Below, piece by piece: positions 20,573-31,279 of a stretch of 61,430 nt of DNA; the first letter of the stretch is position 1; every line of letters begins with the position of its first letter. The stretch is from an uncultured beta proteobacterium (GTDB lineage: Bacteria > Pseudomonadota > Gammaproteobacteria > Burkholderiales > Burkholderiaceae): positions 1-61,430 of the forward strand of contig CAJEZV010000003.1 in assembly GCA_903995005.1 (NCBI GenBank), given 5' to 3'. The notes beneath the pieces were generated by a model. The model saw only the letters and a program-made list of their open reading frames with translations. It was not told the DNA's origin and searched no databases. The translations under genes and the position numbers were made by a program.

Positions 20573-21578
20573 GTTAGATACAAGCCTCGGCATGTGGGGC
20601 GATCGTGTGAAGTCTCAGCTATCCAAGCTAGATGTGAAATCGTTTGGTCGGGTTGGTGTTTTGCTAGGTGGGTGCTCGGGTGAGCGAGAAATATCACTCA
20701 TGTCAGGTAATGGTGTTTTGGAGGCTTTGCTTTCTAAAGGCGTGGATGCACATGCTTTTGATACTGGCTTACGCTGCCCAACAGAGTTAGCAAAAGAAAA
20801 ATTTGATCGTGTTTTTATCGCCTTACATGGTCGTTATGGTGAAGATGGAACTATCCAAGGCTTATTAGACTTATTGAATTTGCCGTATACCGGTAGTGGT
20901 GTATTAGCTTCTGCTTTAGCAATTGACAAGATTGTGACTAAGCAAGTTTGGATCAGTAATGGTCTAGCAACCCCAGAGTATGAAGAATTAACTGCAAATA
21001 GCAACTGGAATGCAGTTGTCGAGCATTTAGGTCTGCCTTTGATTGTGAAGCCAGCGCATGAAGGCTCTTCACTTGGCTTAACCAAGGTGAAATCTGTAAA
21101 AGAATTACCAGCAGCCTATAGGCTTGCTGCAGGATTAGATAAAAAAGTGATTGCCGAGACTTGCATTATTGGGGATGAGCTCACTTGCCCTCTAGTTGGT
21201 CAGGGTGACACAGCAGAAGCATTGCCTGTGATCAAAATTATCCCGCCGGAAGCTAACTACGATTTCCATAACAAGTATTTCTCAGACGAGACTCAATACC
21301 TATGCCCAACTGGACTTGCGGTTGAGGTTAACGAGCGCGTTCAAGAGTTGGCTTTGGCTGCATACAAAGCCCTAGGTTGCCGCACATGGGGTCGTGCAGA
21401 TGTCATGCTCGATCAGAAAACTGGTAAGCCCTATTTATTAGAGATGAATACCTCACCAGGCATGACTTCTCACTCTTTGGTTCCGATGGCAGCTAAAGCA
21501 GCCGGTGTTCCTTATGCAGACCTAGTGCTGTGGTTACTAAGCCAAACTTTGCAACAAAAAGAGGGTGTGGCTATATGA
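20565..21578 (+). CDS. ddl: D-alanine--D-alanine ligase
   Basis: A 337-residue ATP-grasp ligase that supplies D-Ala-D-Ala to MurF. I place the start at GTG 20565 because GGAGG at 20554-20558 lies 6 nt upstream and the start then overlaps the murC stop by 8 nt, like its neighbours. Recognisable parts are [14 protein letters not shown], the [16 protein letters not shown] loop, [14 protein letters not shown] (ATP lid) and the metal-binding [13 protein letters not shown]. The last base codon overlaps ftsQ (ATGA). In this cluster position it is the DdlB type. Confidence 0.95.
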   Translation: MSKLDTSLGMWGDRVKSQLSKLDVKSFGRVGVLLGGCSGEREISLMSGNGVLEALLSKGVDAHAFDTGLRCPTELAKEKFDRVFIALHGRYGEDGTIQGLLDLLNLPYTGSGVLASALAIDKIVTKQVWISNGLATPEYEELTANSNWNAVVEHLGLPLIVKPAHEGSSLGLTKVKSVKELPAAYRLAAGLDKKVIAETCIIGDELTCPLVGQGDTAEALPVIKIIPPEANYDFHNKYFSDETQYLCPTGLAVEVNERVQELALAAYKALGCRTWGRADVMLDQKTGKPYLLEMNTSPGMTSHSLVPMAAKAAGVPYADLVLWLLSQTLQQKEGVAI

Positions 21579-22432
21579 ACACACTCTTAGACCGCTTCGG
21601 AGATATTTTCTCCGTCATTATGTCTCCGCTTTGGAATCATCCAGAGCGGATGCAAAAGCTTAGTCGTTTCTTGATGCGCTGCTTTGCTGTGATGTTGGTA
21701 GTTGGGATTCTAGTTTGGCTAAGCCAGAGACCTGTTTTTACTTTAAGGCAAATTCAGGTTGAGCCCGCTGCTGGTCAAACACTTAAGCATATTAATAAAT
21801 CTCTTGTGAAGCGTCAGGTAATGGAGACCGTGCAAGGCAACTTCTTCAGCGTACGTTTAGAGGATGTGAAGCGTGGCTTTGAAAGCATGCCTTGGGTGCG
21901 TCACGTTAATGTACGTCGCGTTTGGCCCAATGGTTTGATAGTGAATATTGAAGAGCAGAAAGCCTTTGCTACTTGGGGTGGTGAGAGTAGTAATACTTTA
22001 ATGAATACACATGGCGAGCTATTTGCTGGACGTGTTTCAGAGCTAGCTGATGACAAGCGCTTATTGGATTTTTCTGGACCAGATGATGCTGGTAAAGAGG
22101 TAATGAGTCTTTATGAAAAGGCTAATAGCTGGTTTAAACCTTGGAATGCTGAGGTAGTGAGCTTGGCATTAACCGAGCGTTATGCCTGGCACGTCAAGCT
22201 ATCCAATGGCATGAAAGTCGAATTTGGTCGGGATGAAGAGAGCTCTGACAAAAACTTAACAGAAGAACGTGTTGCACGTCTATTTAAGTATTGGCCTCAG
22301 GTACAAGAGAAATGGGCCAATCGAGTTGATGCAGTAGACCTACGTTATGCAAATGGTTTCGCAGTGCATCTTGCATCTGGAAGTGTGAAAAAAAATGATG
22401 TAGATGGCAAAAAAAGTGAGCTGAAGCAATGA
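21575..22432 (+). CDS. ftsQ: Cell division protein FtsQ
   Basis: A 285-residue bitopic inner-membrane protein linking early and late divisome proteins. The cytoplasmic tail of about 30 residues is followed by one helix (about 34-54, [13 protein letters not shown]), the POTRA domain beginning [13 protein letters not shown], and the FtsQ beta domain with [24 protein letters not shown] and [18 protein letters not shown] 21575 overlaps the ddl stop by 4 nt. Normal size. Confidence 0.94.
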   Translation: MNTLLDRFGDIFSVIMSPLWNHPERMQKLSRFLMRCFAVMLVVGILVWLSQRPVFTLRQIQVEPAAGQTLKHINKSLVKRQVMETVQGNFFSVRLEDVKRGFESMPWVRHVNVRRVWPNGLIVNIEEQKAFATWGGESSNTLMNTHGELFAGRVSELADDKRLLDFSGPDDAGKEVMSLYEKANSWFKPWNAEVVSLALTERYAWHVKLSNGMKVEFGRDEESSDKNLTEERVARLFKYWPQVQEKWANRVDAVDLRYANGFAVHLASGSVKKNDVDGKKSELKQ

Positions 22433-22441
22433 GGAATGGCA

Positions 22442-23671
22442 ATGAGTAAAGACAATCGCGATCTGCTAGTAGGTTTGGATATTGGGACCTCTAAGGTGGT
22501 GGCCTTAGTAGCGGAGCTTGCGCCTGACGGCCAATTCAATGTAGTTGGTGTTGGTCAAACAGCCTCAAAGGGTTTAAAGAAGGGCGTTGTAGTCAATATT
22601 GAAGCAACTGTTCAGTCGATTCAGAAGGCCTTAGAAGAGGCTGAGGTGATGGCTGACCGTCAGATTGTTCAGGTATTTACTGGTATTGCCGGAAATCACA
22701 TTGTGAGCTTTAACTCTAGCGGTATGGTTGCTATACGAGACAAAGAGGTAGGCGCTGGTGACGTTGAGCGTGTATTGGAAACTGCTAAAGCAATCAATAT
22801 TCCAACAGATCAACAAATTTTGCACATCTTGGTTCAAGAATTCATCATTGATGGCCAAGAAGATGTTCGTGAGCCAATTGGTATGAGTGGTTTACGTTTA
22901 GAGGTGAAAGTTCATATTGTTACTGGTGCTGTAAGTGCTGCACAAAATATTGTGAAGTGTGTACGTCGTTGCGGTCTAGAGGTGAATGACCTGATTTTGC
23001 AACCTTTGGCATCAAGTTTGGCTGTCCTCACTGATGATGAAAAAGAGTTGGGTGTTGTCTTGGTTGATATTGGTAGCGGTACTACTGATATCGCTATTTA
23101 TTGCCAAGGATCGATTCGCCATACCGCTGTGATTCCAATTGCCGGCGACCAAATTACTAACGATATTGCAATGGCATTGCGTACTCCAACCATTGAGGCA
23201 GAAGATTTAAAAATTGCCCATGGAATTGCTCGTCAAGATATGGCTGATTCAGCCGCCATGATTGATGTACCTGGTGTTGGTGATCGTGACCCGCGTCCAA
23301 TGTCTAAGCAAGCACTTGCTGCAGTGATTGAGCCACGCGTAGAAGAGCTCTTTACCTTGGTGAGAGGTGTGGTGCGTGACTCTGGTTATGAAGACATGGT
23401 CTCCTCTGGAATTGTGCTCACTGGCGGTACGTCATTGATGCCAGGAATGGTTGAGTTAGCTGAGCAAGTCTTCTTGCGGCCAGCTCGAATTGGCACACCT
23501 GAATATCGTGGGCACTTACATGAAGTATTACGTAGCCCTAGATATGCCACCAGTATTGGCTTGCTTATGGAAGGTCAAGCACAGTTGTTGCGTGGCCGTC
23601 GTGCTTCTCAATCAGGCGCGCTCCAAGGAATTATGTCGCGTATGAAGGAATGGTTTGCAGGAAATTTTTAA
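22442..23671 (+). CDS. ftsA: Cell division protein FtsA
   Basis: A 409-residue actin-like ATPase that tethers FtsZ to the membrane. The phosphate-1 loop is LVGLDIGTSKVVALV, phosphate-2 is VLVDIGSGTTDIAIY, and the adenosine motif is GIVLTGGTSLMPGM. The last residues GIMSRMKEWFAGNF form the expected amphipathic membrane-targeting helix. ATG 22442 has GAGG 7 nt upstream and is preferred over ATG 22436, which has it 1 nt away. Confidence 0.95.
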   Translation: MSKDNRDLLVGLDIGTSKVVALVAELAPDGQFNVVGVGQTASKGLKKGVVVNIEATVQSIQKALEEAEVMADRQIVQVFTGIAGNHIVSFNSSGMVAIRDKEVGAGDVERVLETAKAINIPTDQQILHILVQEFIIDGQEDVREPIGMSGLRLEVKVHIVTGAVSAAQNIVKCVRRCGLEVNDLILQPLASSLAVLTDDEKELGVVLVDIGSGTTDIAIYCQGSIRHTAVIPIAGDQITNDIAMALRTPTIEAEDLKIAHGIARQDMADSAAMIDVPGVGDRDPRPMSKQALAAVIEPRVEELFTLVRGVVRDSGYEDMVSSGIVLTGGTSLMPGMVELAEQVFLRPARIGTPEYRGHLHEVLRSPRYATSIGLLMEGQAQLLRGRRASQSGALQGIMSRMKEWFAGNF

Positions 23672-23721
23672 GTTGTTTTTCGTCGTCGTCAATGTAGTAA
23701 GTTATTTACCTAGGAGGGTAT

Positions 23722-25065
23722 ATGGAATTTGAAATGTTAGATCAAGATACAGCTGGCAAAACCATTATTAAAGTGGTTGGAGTCGGTGGAGCTGGTGGTA
23801 ATGCTGTCCAGCACATGATCCGTCGTGGAGTAAATGGCGTAGAGTTCATTTGCATGAACACCGATGCTGGCGCTTTACAGTGTTCCGAAGCATCTGTGAA
23901 TTTGCAACTGGGCTCTAGCGGATTAGGTGCGGGTGCAAAACCAGAAATCGGTGCAGCCTCTGCTGAAGAGGCACGTGCTCGCATTGCAGATACTTTGCAA
24001 GGTGCACATATGGTCTTCATTACTGCAGGTATGGGTGGTGGTACCGGAACTGGTGCTGCTCCAATCGTTGCTCAAGTCGCGAAAGAAATGGGTATTTTGA
24101 CTGTTGGTGTTATCAGTAAACCATTTGATTTCGAGGGTGTGAAGCGCTTGAAGGTTGCTGAGAATGGCGCTGCAGAGCTCGAATCTTATGTTGATTCATT
24201 GATTGTTGTTCTCAATGAAAAACTCTTTGAAGTCATGGGTGAAGATGCTGAGTTTGATAAGGCCTTTGCTTGTGCTGATGATGTTTTGCATAATGCAGTC
24301 TCTGGTATTGCTGAAATTATCAATGTTCAAGGTTTAATTAACGTTGACTTTGAAGATGTGAAGACTGTCATGGGCGAGCAAGGTAAGGCCATGATGGGAA
24401 CAGCAACAGTTTCTGGTATGGATCGTGCTCGTTTGGCAGCAGAAGCTGCAGTTGCCTCCCCATTATTGGAAGGTGTTGATTTATCTGGAGCCCGTGGTGT
24501 ATTAGTAAATATTACTGCTAGCCGCTCATTAAAATTGTCTGAGACACGCGAAGTAATGGCTGCTATTCGTGGTTATGCTGCTGATGATGCAACTGTAATC
24601 TTCGGTACCGTATACGACGAGACCTTGGGCGATGCATTACGCGTGACGGTGGTTGCCACTGGCTTAAATAATCCTCAGGCACGCAAAGCAAATCAACCCG
24701 AAGTGGTTTGGAGACAGGCTACTGGTACTAGTGATGCAATGCCTACAATGGCAGACCTCAATACTTTTGCTCCTGCTAGCGCATCTGCTGCTATGAGTAA
24801 GGTTGGCTTAGATTCTGCTTTGAGTACTAGTGCGGGTATGGCTTTGATTGGTGCCGGTAGTGCTCCATCAGTTGCCGTTCAACCAGCAGCAAGTAGCGGT
24901 GTTGATTACAGCCAATATGATTTGCCACGGGTATTCCGCAGTTCTCGTGAGGCGACTCCTACACCTACTTTGGGTGCAGATAGCTCTCCTCAGGCTAAAT
25001 CCATGTTGGATAAAGGGGCTGATTACTATGAGATTCCAGCCTTTTTACGTAAGCAAGCAGACTAA
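23722..25065 (+). CDS. ftsZ: Cell division protein FtsZ
   Basis: A 447-residue tubulin-like GTPase that forms the Z ring. The tubulin signature GGGTGTG is at residues 105-111 and the T7 loop region [11 protein letters not shown] is intact. After the globular part (about 315) comes a variable Ala/Ser/Thr-rich linker, then the C-terminal FtsA/ZipA/ZapD-binding peptide [11 protein letters not shown] strong AGGAGGG ribosome binding site lies just upstream, and the gene is separated from ftsA by 50 nt, which suits its higher expression. Confidence 0.97.
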   Translation: MEFEMLDQDTAGKTIIKVVGVGGAGGNAVQHMIRRGVNGVEFICMNTDAGALQCSEASVNLQLGSSGLGAGAKPEIGAASAEEARARIADTLQGAHMVFITAGMGGGTGTGAAPIVAQVAKEMGILTVGVISKPFDFEGVKRLKVAENGAAELESYVDSLIVVLNEKLFEVMGEDAEFDKAFACADDVLHNAVSGIAEIINVQGLINVDFEDVKTVMGEQGKAMMGTATVSGMDRARLAAEAAVASPLLEGVDLSGARGVLVNITASRSLKLSETREVMAAIRGYAADDATVIFGTVYDETLGDALRVTVVATGLNNPQARKANQPEVVWRQATGTSDAMPTMADLNTFAPASASAAMSKVGLDSALSTSAGMALIGAGSAPSVAVQPAASSGVDYSQYDLPRVFRSSREATPTPTLGADSSPQAKSMLDKGADYYEIPAFLRKQAD

Positions 25066-25097
25066 CTAACTGCTCAATACAATACGTAATTGCAAAC

Positions 25098-25146
25098 TGC
25101 CAGCGCGGCGCCCCTCCGGACGACGAATCCCGCGCTTGCGTTGGCA
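25098..25146. other. GC-rich structured spacer after ftsZ
   Basis: The 112-bp ftsZ to peroxiredoxin gap holds a block far richer in GC than its surroundings. AGCGCGG (25102-25108) pairs with CCGCGCT (25130-25136), and TGCC (25098-25101) can pair with GGCA (25143-25146) across a 6-nt bulge; the loop contains CCCCTCCGGACGACG. No T-run follows, so it is not an ordinary intrinsic terminator. It may be a Rho-related end, an mRNA processing site or a small RNA fragment. Confidence 0.4.
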
Positions 25147-25177
25147 TGCTTACTAACAATTACTTATTGGAGATGTC

Positions 25178-25678
25178 ATGATTACTGTTGGACAAAAATT
25201 ACCAAACGCCACTCTTTATGAATTTTTTGACGAAGAGAGCGAAGGCTGCTCCTTAGGGCCAAATGCCTTTGAAGTTGAGAAGCTTGTAGCTGGCAAAAAA
25301 ATTGTGATCTTTGCATTGCCTGGCGCATTTACGCCAACTTGCTCTGCAAAGCATGTACCTGGATATGTTGAACACTACGATGCGATCAAAGCAAAAGGTG
25401 TTGACGAAATTTGGTGTATTTCCGTAAATGATCCATTTGTAATGGGCGCTTGGGGACGTGATCAAAAGGTTGGAAAAAAGATTCGTATGATGGGTGATGG
25501 CAGTGCCGAGTTCACCAAGAAGATGGGCATAGAGTTAGATTTAACGGCTCGTGGTTTAGGTGTGCGCTCAGATCGTTACGCAATGATTGTTGAAGATGGT
25601 GTAGTGAAGTCTTTAGATCGTGAAGCGCCTGGAAAATTTGAAGTAAGCGATGCTGCTTCTATTCTGAAAAAACTATAA
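25178..25678 (+). CDS. Peroxiredoxin (Prx5/AhpE-like redoxin family)
   Basis: A 166-residue thiol peroxidase of the Prx5 type, reducing hydrogen peroxide and organic hydroperoxides in the cytoplasm. The peroxidatic cysteine is C55 in PGAFTPTCSAKHVPGYVE. Other cysteines are at about 24 (EGCSLG) and in EIWCISVNDPFVMGAW, either of which might resolve. GGAG lies close to the ATG. It sits between ftsZ and lpxC, an arrangement I associate with Burkholderiales. The electron donor (glutaredoxin or thioredoxin) cannot be read. Confidence 0.9.
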   Translation: MITVGQKLPNATLYEFFDEESEGCSLGPNAFEVEKLVAGKKIVIFALPGAFTPTCSAKHVPGYVEHYDAIKAKGVDEIWCISVNDPFVMGAWGRDQKVGKKIRMMGDGSAEFTKKMGIELDLTARGLGVRSDRYAMIVEDGVVKSLDREAPGKFEVSDAASILKKL

Positions 25679-25727
25679 TTCGCATTCACTCAGTCAGTAA
25701 TGCTCCCTGAATTTTAGAGATCTCACC

Positions 25728-26642
25728 ATGATGAAACAAAGAACTATTGCCACTCCAGTGAAAACTGTAGGCATTGGTTTGCATTCTGGTCGTAAGGTGA
25801 CAATTTCTATTAAGCCTGCAGCGGTAAATTCAGGGGTCCAGTTTGTTCGTGTTGATACGCCAGAGCAGTCGGTTGTCCCTGCAACTGCCCTGGCTGTCTG
25901 CGATACAAGGCTTGCATCAGTTATTCAGAAGGATGGTGTGCGAGTCTCTACGGTTGAGCATTTGCTATCAGCTTGTGCTGGCCTAGGCTTAGATAATTTA
26001 TTGATTGAGCTTAATGATGAAGAAGTTCCCATCATGGATGGTAGTGCTGCCTCATTCTTATTTTTAATTGAATCTGCTGGAATTGTTGAACAAGATGCGC
26101 CACGTCAATTTGTCGTGATTCAGAAACCCGTCGAAGTTCGCGAGGGCGATAAGCTTGCGCGTCTAGAGCCTTTCTTCGGATTTAAATTAGATTTCACGAT
26201 CGACTTCAAGCATCCAGCAGTTGATAAAACCGGCCAACGTTTTATTGTCGATTTTGCAGAGCATGCATATCGTAGTGAAATTGGGCGTGCAAGGACATTT
26301 GGTTTTGCACATGAGGTAGAAGCTTTGCGTGAAATGGGTTTAGCTCGTGGCGGTAGTTTAGATAATGCTATTGTTTTAGATGAGCACCGCATCTTAAACA
26401 ATGAAGAACTGCGTTACGAAGATGAGTTTGTACGTCACAAAATTTTGGATGCGATTGGTGATTTGTATTTAATGGGCCATCCAATTGTGGGCGCATATGT
26501 AGCCGAGAAGTCTGGCCACGCACTCAATAACGCTCTTTTGCGTAAGCTTTTAGAAGACCCTAGTTCTTACACAATTGAGTCTTTTGCAGAAGCTAAGGCC
26601 CCTGAAGCCTATTCTCAGGAAAGTCAGCCCCTCTTTTTCTAG
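25728..26642 (+). CDS. lpxC: UDP-3-O-acyl-N-acetylglucosamine deacetylase
   Basis: A 304-residue zinc enzyme that commits precursor to lipid A synthesis. The N-terminus [21 protein letters not shown] is characteristic. Zinc-ligand segments are [15 protein letters not shown] (first histidine) and [17 protein letters not shown] (second histidine plus aspartate); the catalytic [11 protein letters not shown] follows. The length equals that of the E. coli protein. It closes the dcw-side cluster and ends convergent with the DUF721 gene, 6 nt away. Confidence 0.96.
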   Translation: MMKQRTIATPVKTVGIGLHSGRKVTISIKPAAVNSGVQFVRVDTPEQSVVPATALAVCDTRLASVIQKDGVRVSTVEHLLSACAGLGLDNLLIELNDEEVPIMDGSAASFLFLIESAGIVEQDAPRQFVVIQKPVEVREGDKLARLEPFFGFKLDFTIDFKHPAVDKTGQRFIVDFAEHAYRSEIGRARTFGFAHEVEALREMGLARGGSLDNAIVLDEHRILNNEELRYEDEFVRHKILDAIGDLYLMGHPIVGAYVAEKSGHALNNALLRKLLEDPSSYTIESFAEAKAPEAYSQESQPLFF

Positions 26643-26648
26643 GGCGTC

Positions 26649-27149
26649 CTATTTAGATTTATTTTGTAGGAGGCGCTCTACCGCCTCACGAAGATCAGAG
26701 TCTGGTGGTAGTTTTTCCAGGAGGTCTTGCCATGACTGTTTGGCCACCTCATTTAAGCCCTTAGGCCTTATGTTCTTGGGGTTTTGCCTTGGCTTGACTT
26801 CCCAATCTGGACTTGCTGGCTTTACTTTGATCTTTATAGCCTTACAACTGAGCCCAATATTCGATAACTCATTGATTAAGCTAGGTAAAATCTGCTGGAG
26901 TCGGGTTCCAATGCTGGCGCTACTAACTAGTAAAAAGAGCTCATCCTGGGCTCCAGAGCGCCATCCAGCCTCAATTTTTGGGCTTAGGTGACCTAAATCC
27001 AAGCGCTCCAATGCCTTATGGAGCTTCATCTTTAACTTGGCCAGATCTTCAGTTTTGGCCAAGATTCCCCCAAGCCCATTGGACTCTCGCAGGTATTCCA
27101 TCCAGTCATGGGCTGAATGATTGCGTGATGGTTTGCGAGTAAAGTTCAT
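26649..27149 (-). CDS. DUF721 (DciA-like) family protein
   Basis: A 166-residue protein from ATG 27149; an in-frame TTG at 27197 would add 16 residues but would bring the start to within 7 bp of secA. The middle, from LSPKIEAGWRSGAQDELFLLVSSASIGTRLQQILPS to IKIKVKPA, matches the DUF721/DciA pattern of a small KH-like fold. DciA proteins load the replicative helicase, but many Burkholderiales versions are uncharacterised, so the role is inference. The C-terminus is charged. It is divergent from secA and convergent with lpxC. Confidence 0.7.
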   Translation of the reverse strand: MNFTRKPSRNHSAHDWMEYLRESNGLGGILAKTEDLAKLKMKLHKALERLDLGHLSPKIEAGWRSGAQDELFLLVSSASIGTRLQQILPSLINELSNIGLSCKAIKIKVKPASPDWEVKPRQNPKNIRPKGLNEVAKQSWQDLLEKLPPDSDLREAVERLLQNKSK

Positions 27150-27203
27150 AAAAAATGGGGTTGCGGGTGATAAACTCAAGGACTTAATTTTCTTCAATAT
27201 CCC

Positions 27204-29969
27204 ATGGTAATCGGTCTTCTTAAAACCCTGGTCGGCAGTCGTAACGACCGCCTCTTAAAGCAGTATCGCAAAGTCGTTGCTAAGGTTGGCGCTTTTGAGG
27301 CTAGCCTGCAATCTTTGGATGATGCCGCCCTTGCTGCTAAAACCGCAGAGTTTAAGGCTCGTCTAGCTAGCGGAGAGTCATTGGAGGATATTACTGCTGA
27401 AGCATTTGCGGTGGTGAGAGAAGCCAGTGTTCGCGTGATGAAGATGCGGCACTTTGATGCGCAGATTATGGGTGGACTTGCTCTGCATCAGGGCAAGATT
27501 GCCGAGATGGGAACTGGTGAAGGAAAAACCTTAACAGCAACACTCCCAGTGTATTTAAATGCTTTGACTGGTAGAGGTGTTCATGTTGTTACGGTGAACG
27601 ATTATTTGGCTCAGCGTGATGCTGAGTGGATGTCAACCTTATATAACTTTTTGGGCATGAAGGTTGGCGTGAATCTATCTCAGATGGATCACAAGACAAA
27701 ACAAGAAGCTTATGCCTCAGATATTACATACGGTACTAATAACGAGTTTGGTTTTGATTATTTGCGCGACAACATGGTTCAGGATTTGGACCAACGTGTT
27801 CAACGTGGTTTAGCGTATGCAATCGTCGATGAAGTCGACTCAATTCTGATTGATGAAGCGCGAACACCGCTCATTATTTCTGGTCAAGCCGAAGATCACA
27901 CAGATCTTTACATCAAAATTAACTCACTACCTTCTTATTTAGAGCGTCAAATTGGCGAAGAAAAAGCAGATGGCACTGGTGTTGAAAAGCCTGGAGATTA
28001 CTGGGTAGATGAAAAGTCACAGCAGGTTTACTTGACTGAACAAGGTCACGATAAGGCGGAAGAAATCTTAGTACAGTTGGGCGCCTTAAATGATGGCGCC
28101 TCTCTCTATGCTCCACAAAACATTACTTTGATGCATCACGTTTATGCAGCATTACGTGCACACTGCTTGTATAACCGTGATCAACACTACGTTGTGCAAA
28201 ATAAAGAAGTCATAATTGTTGATGAGTTCACTGGTCGCTTGATGCAGGGTCGCCGTTGGTCTGATGGGTTACATCAGGCAGTAGAGGCTAAAGAGGGTGT
28301 ACCGATTCAAAATGAGAATCAAACCTTAGCCACGATTACTTTCCAGAATTACTTCCGCATGTATGGCAAGCTCTCTGGTATGACGGGTACTGCCGACACT
28401 GAAGCTTATGAGTTCAAAGAAATTTATAACCTTGAAACAGTTGTCATTCCACCCAACAGAATTAGTCAGCGCAAAGACCGTCAAGATCAAATCTTCAAAT
28501 CGTCTCGCGAGCGATATGATGCCGTTATTAAAGATATTGAAGATTGCTACGAGCGTGGTCAGCCAGTGTTGGTGGGTACTACCTCGATTGAAAACTCTGA
28601 GTTGATTGCTAAATTACTCGATCAACGTAAATTACCGCACCAAGTTTTGAATGCTAAGCAGCATGCACGAGAAGCAGAAATTATTGCGCAAGCGGGCCGC
28701 CCAAAAATGATCACCATTGCTACCAATATGGCGGGTCGCGGAACGGATATCGTCCTTGGCGGAAACGTAGGCAAGCAGTCTCATTTGATTGAGGCAGATG
28801 CCGCACTCTCGGCTGCAGATAAAGCAAGCAAGATTAAAGCGCTGCAAGATGAGTGGCAAGGAATTCATGATCATGTGCTTGCTGTTGGTGGTTTGCACAT
28901 TATTGGTACCGAGCGTCATGAGAGTCGTCGTATTGATAACCAATTAAGAGGCCGCTCTGGCCGTCAAGGTGACCCAGGCTCCTCTCGCTTTTATCTCTCT
29001 TTAGATGATTCGCTCTTACGCATCTTTGCCGGTGATCGTTTACGTGCCGTTATGGAACGCTTAAAGATGCCTGATGGTGAGCCGATTGAGGCTGGTATGG
29101 TGACCCGTTCGATTGAGTCGGCCCAGCGCAAGGTGGAAGGCCGTAACTTTGATATTCGTAAGCAGCTACTGGAATATGACGACGTTGCAAATGATCAGCG
29201 TAAAGAAACTTATCGTCTCCGAAATGAAGTGCTTGAAAGTAACGATATTGGCGATTTAATTGCTAATTTGCGTGAAGATGTCTTGCGCTCGGTTTGTTCT
29301 CTTTATGTACCTCTTGAGTCTATGGAAGAGCAGTGGGATTTAGCTGGACTCGAGAATGTTTTGGCGAGCGACTGGGGCCTGACGATTGATTTACGTAGTT
29401 GGGTTGAAAGTGCCGAGACTGTGGATGACACCGAGATTATTGATCGCGTGTTGGAAGCTGCTAAAGAAACCTATGATGCGAAGGTCGAGTTATCCGGTCG
29501 CCAGTCTTTTGCCGGATTTGAGCGCTCAGTTCTTCTTTATAGTCTAGATACTCATTGGCGCGAACACTTGGCAGCTTTAGATCATTTGCGTCAAGGTATT
29601 CACTTGCGCGGCTATGCTCAAAAAGATCCAAAACAAGAGTACCGTCGCGAAGCTTTTGAGTTGTATGGCGAATTACTAAGCGTTATTAAGAATGATGTTG
29701 TGAAAAGTATCATGACCGTCAAAATTAGAAGTGCGAGTGAGTTGGATGAAGCAGCCGAGTCCATGAATGATGACCTAGCTAAATTAGCAGGTGTTCAATA
29801 TCAACATGCTGATCCTGATAAAGAAATTGCTGGATCAACAGGTGACCGTGGAGACTCTATACAAATTGTTCCGGCGCCTATGCGGACTGGCCCAAAGATT
29901 GGGCGTAATGACCCATGCACTTGTGGCAGCGGTAAAAAATATAAGAATTGCTGCGGCACCTTAAGCTAA
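27204..29969 (+). CDS. secA: Preprotein translocase ATPase SecA
   Basis: A 921-residue motor that drives unfolded preproteins through SecYEG. Walker A GTGEGKT is at 103-109, [16 protein letters not shown] follows with Walker B, then the preprotein cross-linking domain, the second nucleotide-binding fold ([17 protein letters not shown]) and the helical scaffold. The C-terminal zinc motif [14 protein letters not shown] near the end serves SecB and ribosome contact. No good Shine-Dalgarno is seen, and there is no secM-like arrest gene upstream. Confidence 0.97.
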   Translation: MVIGLLKTLVGSRNDRLLKQYRKVVAKVGAFEASLQSLDDAALAAKTAEFKARLASGESLEDITAEAFAVVREASVRVMKMRHFDAQIMGGLALHQGKIAEMGTGEGKTLTATLPVYLNALTGRGVHVVTVNDYLAQRDAEWMSTLYNFLGMKVGVNLSQMDHKTKQEAYASDITYGTNNEFGFDYLRDNMVQDLDQRVQRGLAYAIVDEVDSILIDEARTPLIISGQAEDHTDLYIKINSLPSYLERQIGEEKADGTGVEKPGDYWVDEKSQQVYLTEQGHDKAEEILVQLGALNDGASLYAPQNITLMHHVYAALRAHCLYNRDQHYVVQNKEVIIVDEFTGRLMQGRRWSDGLHQAVEAKEGVPIQNENQTLATITFQNYFRMYGKLSGMTGTADTEAYEFKEIYNLETVVIPPNRISQRKDRQDQIFKSSRERYDAVIKDIEDCYERGQPVLVGTTSIENSELIAKLLDQRKLPHQVLNAKQHAREAEIIAQAGRPKMITIATNMAGRGTDIVLGGNVGKQSHLIEADAALSAADKASKIKALQDEWQGIHDHVLAVGGLHIIGTERHESRRIDNQLRGRSGRQGDPGSSRFYLSLDDSLLRIFAGDRLRAVMERLKMPDGEPIEAGMVTRSIESAQRKVEGRNFDIRKQLLEYDDVANDQRKETYRLRNEVLESNDIGDLIANLREDVLRSVCSLYVPLESMEEQWDLAGLENVLASDWGLTIDLRSWVESAETVDDTEIIDRVLEAAKETYDAKVELSGRQSFAGFERSVLLYSLDTHWREHLAALDHLRQGIHLRGYAQKDPKQEYRREAFELYGELLSVIKNDVVKSIMTVKIRSASELDEAAESMNDDLAKLAGVQYQHADPDKEIAGSTGDRGDSIQIVPAPMRTGPKIGRNDPCTCGSGKKYKNCCGTLS

Positions 29970-29975
29970 GCGCTA

Positions 29976-30007
29976 TTTAAAGGGTGGCTCGCTAGCAACC
30001 CTTTAAA
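29976..30007. terminator. Perfect inverted repeat between secA and argJ
   Basis: TTTAAAGGGT (29976-29985) and ACCCTTTAAA (29998-30007) form a perfect 10-bp stem with a 12-nt loop, starting 7 nt after the secA stop. The 3' arm is followed by CCC rather than a T-run, so termination is likely but not textbook. The lower stem is AT-only. Confidence 0.5.
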
Positions 30008-30030
30008 CCCTCATCTACAATTGTCAGACT

Positions 30031-31266
30031 ATGACAGTTAATCTATCCCTCCCCCAAAAAGCGGATCTCAAGCCAGTTAAAGGTTTTGAGATGGGCATCG
30101 CTGAAGCCGGCATTAAGAAAGCCAATCGTAAAGATTTGTTAGTGATGACTTTAGCGCCCGGATCTCAGGTTGCTGGCGTATTTACTTTGAATCGCTTTTG
30201 CGCTGCACCGGTTCAGGTTTGCCGCGATCATTTGGCGCAAGAGGGTCGCAAAGGGGAAATTCGGGCTTTAGTAGTAAATACTGGCAATGCCAATGCTGGC
30301 ACAGGTGAATCAGGAATGAAGCATGCCTTAGAGACATGTGCTGCTTTAGCCAAGGACCTGAAGATTAATCCTGAGCAAATTTTGCCATTTTCAACAGGCG
30401 TAATTCTGGAGCCTTTGCCAATTGAAAAAGTTATTAGCGCTTTACCAAAGGCGGTATCTAATTTAGCTGAGGACAATTGGTTTGATGCTGCCCAGGCAAT
30501 CATGACTACCGATACTCAGCCCAAGGCAAGCTCAATGACAGTATCAACCCCAGCGGGGCCGGTTGTAATTACTGGCATCTGTAAGGGTGCGGGCATGATT
30601 CACCCAAATATGGCAACCATGCTGGGTTTTATTGCCACAGACGCTGGTTTTGCTGCGGGCCTATTAGATAACCTTACTCGCGAAATTGCTGACCTCTCTT
30701 TTAATGCGATCACGATTGATGGTGATACCTCAACGAACGATTCTTTCATCATTATGGCTACTGGTCAGTCTACGGTACGGATTAAGTCAGCGACAGATCC
30801 AAGCTATGCGGTCCTGCGAGACGCTTTGATTGCACTAGCCAGAAAGTTAGCCCAGATGATTGTGCGTGACGGTGAAGGCGCTACGAAGTTCATCACCATC
30901 GATGTACTTGGCGGTAAGAGTCAAGAGGAGTGCCGTTTGGTTGCTGAGGCAGTTGCGCACTCGCCTTTAGTCAAAACTGCTTTTTTCGCAAGCGATCCAA
31001 ACTTAGGACGTATTTTGGCTGCGATTGGTTATGCGGGGATTAACGATTTAGATGTCGGTCGCGTTCAGATGTGGCTTGGTGATGTATTGGTTGCTAAGGA
31101 TGGTGGCCGCAATCCCGGCTATCAAGAGGCTGATGGCCAAAGAGTGATGCAGGCTCCGGAGATTACAGTCAAGATTGACTTGGGTCGAGGCAATGCCAGC
31201 CAAACCATGTGGACTTGCGATTTATCTCATGATTATGTTTCTATTAATGCGGACTATCGCTCATAA
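30031..31266 (+). CDS. argJ: Bifunctional ornithine acetyltransferase / N-acetylglutamate synthase
   Basis: A 411-residue enzyme recycling the acetyl group in arginine synthesis. The precursor cleaves itself before the threonine in [17 protein letters not shown], giving alpha and beta chains; this site is intact. [12 protein letters not shown] and the C-terminal [29 protein letters not shown] are family signatures. Probably cytoplasmic heterotetramer. The DUF815 gene follows after 13 nt. Confidence 0.96.
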   Translation: MTVNLSLPQKADLKPVKGFEMGIAEAGIKKANRKDLLVMTLAPGSQVAGVFTLNRFCAAPVQVCRDHLAQEGRKGEIRALVVNTGNANAGTGESGMKHALETCAALAKDLKINPEQILPFSTGVILEPLPIEKVISALPKAVSNLAEDNWFDAAQAIMTTDTQPKASSMTVSTPAGPVVITGICKGAGMIHPNMATMLGFIATDAGFAAGLLDNLTREIADLSFNAITIDGDTSTNDSFIIMATGQSTVRIKSATDPSYAVLRDALIALARKLAQMIVRDGEGATKFITIDVLGGKSQEECRLVAEAVAHSPLVKTAFFASDPNLGRILAAIGYAGINDLDVGRVQMWLGDVLVAKDGGRNPGYQEADGQRVMQAPEITVKIDLGRGNASQTMWTCDLSHDYVSINADYRS

Positions 31267-31279
31267 AGGTTTTTGATTG

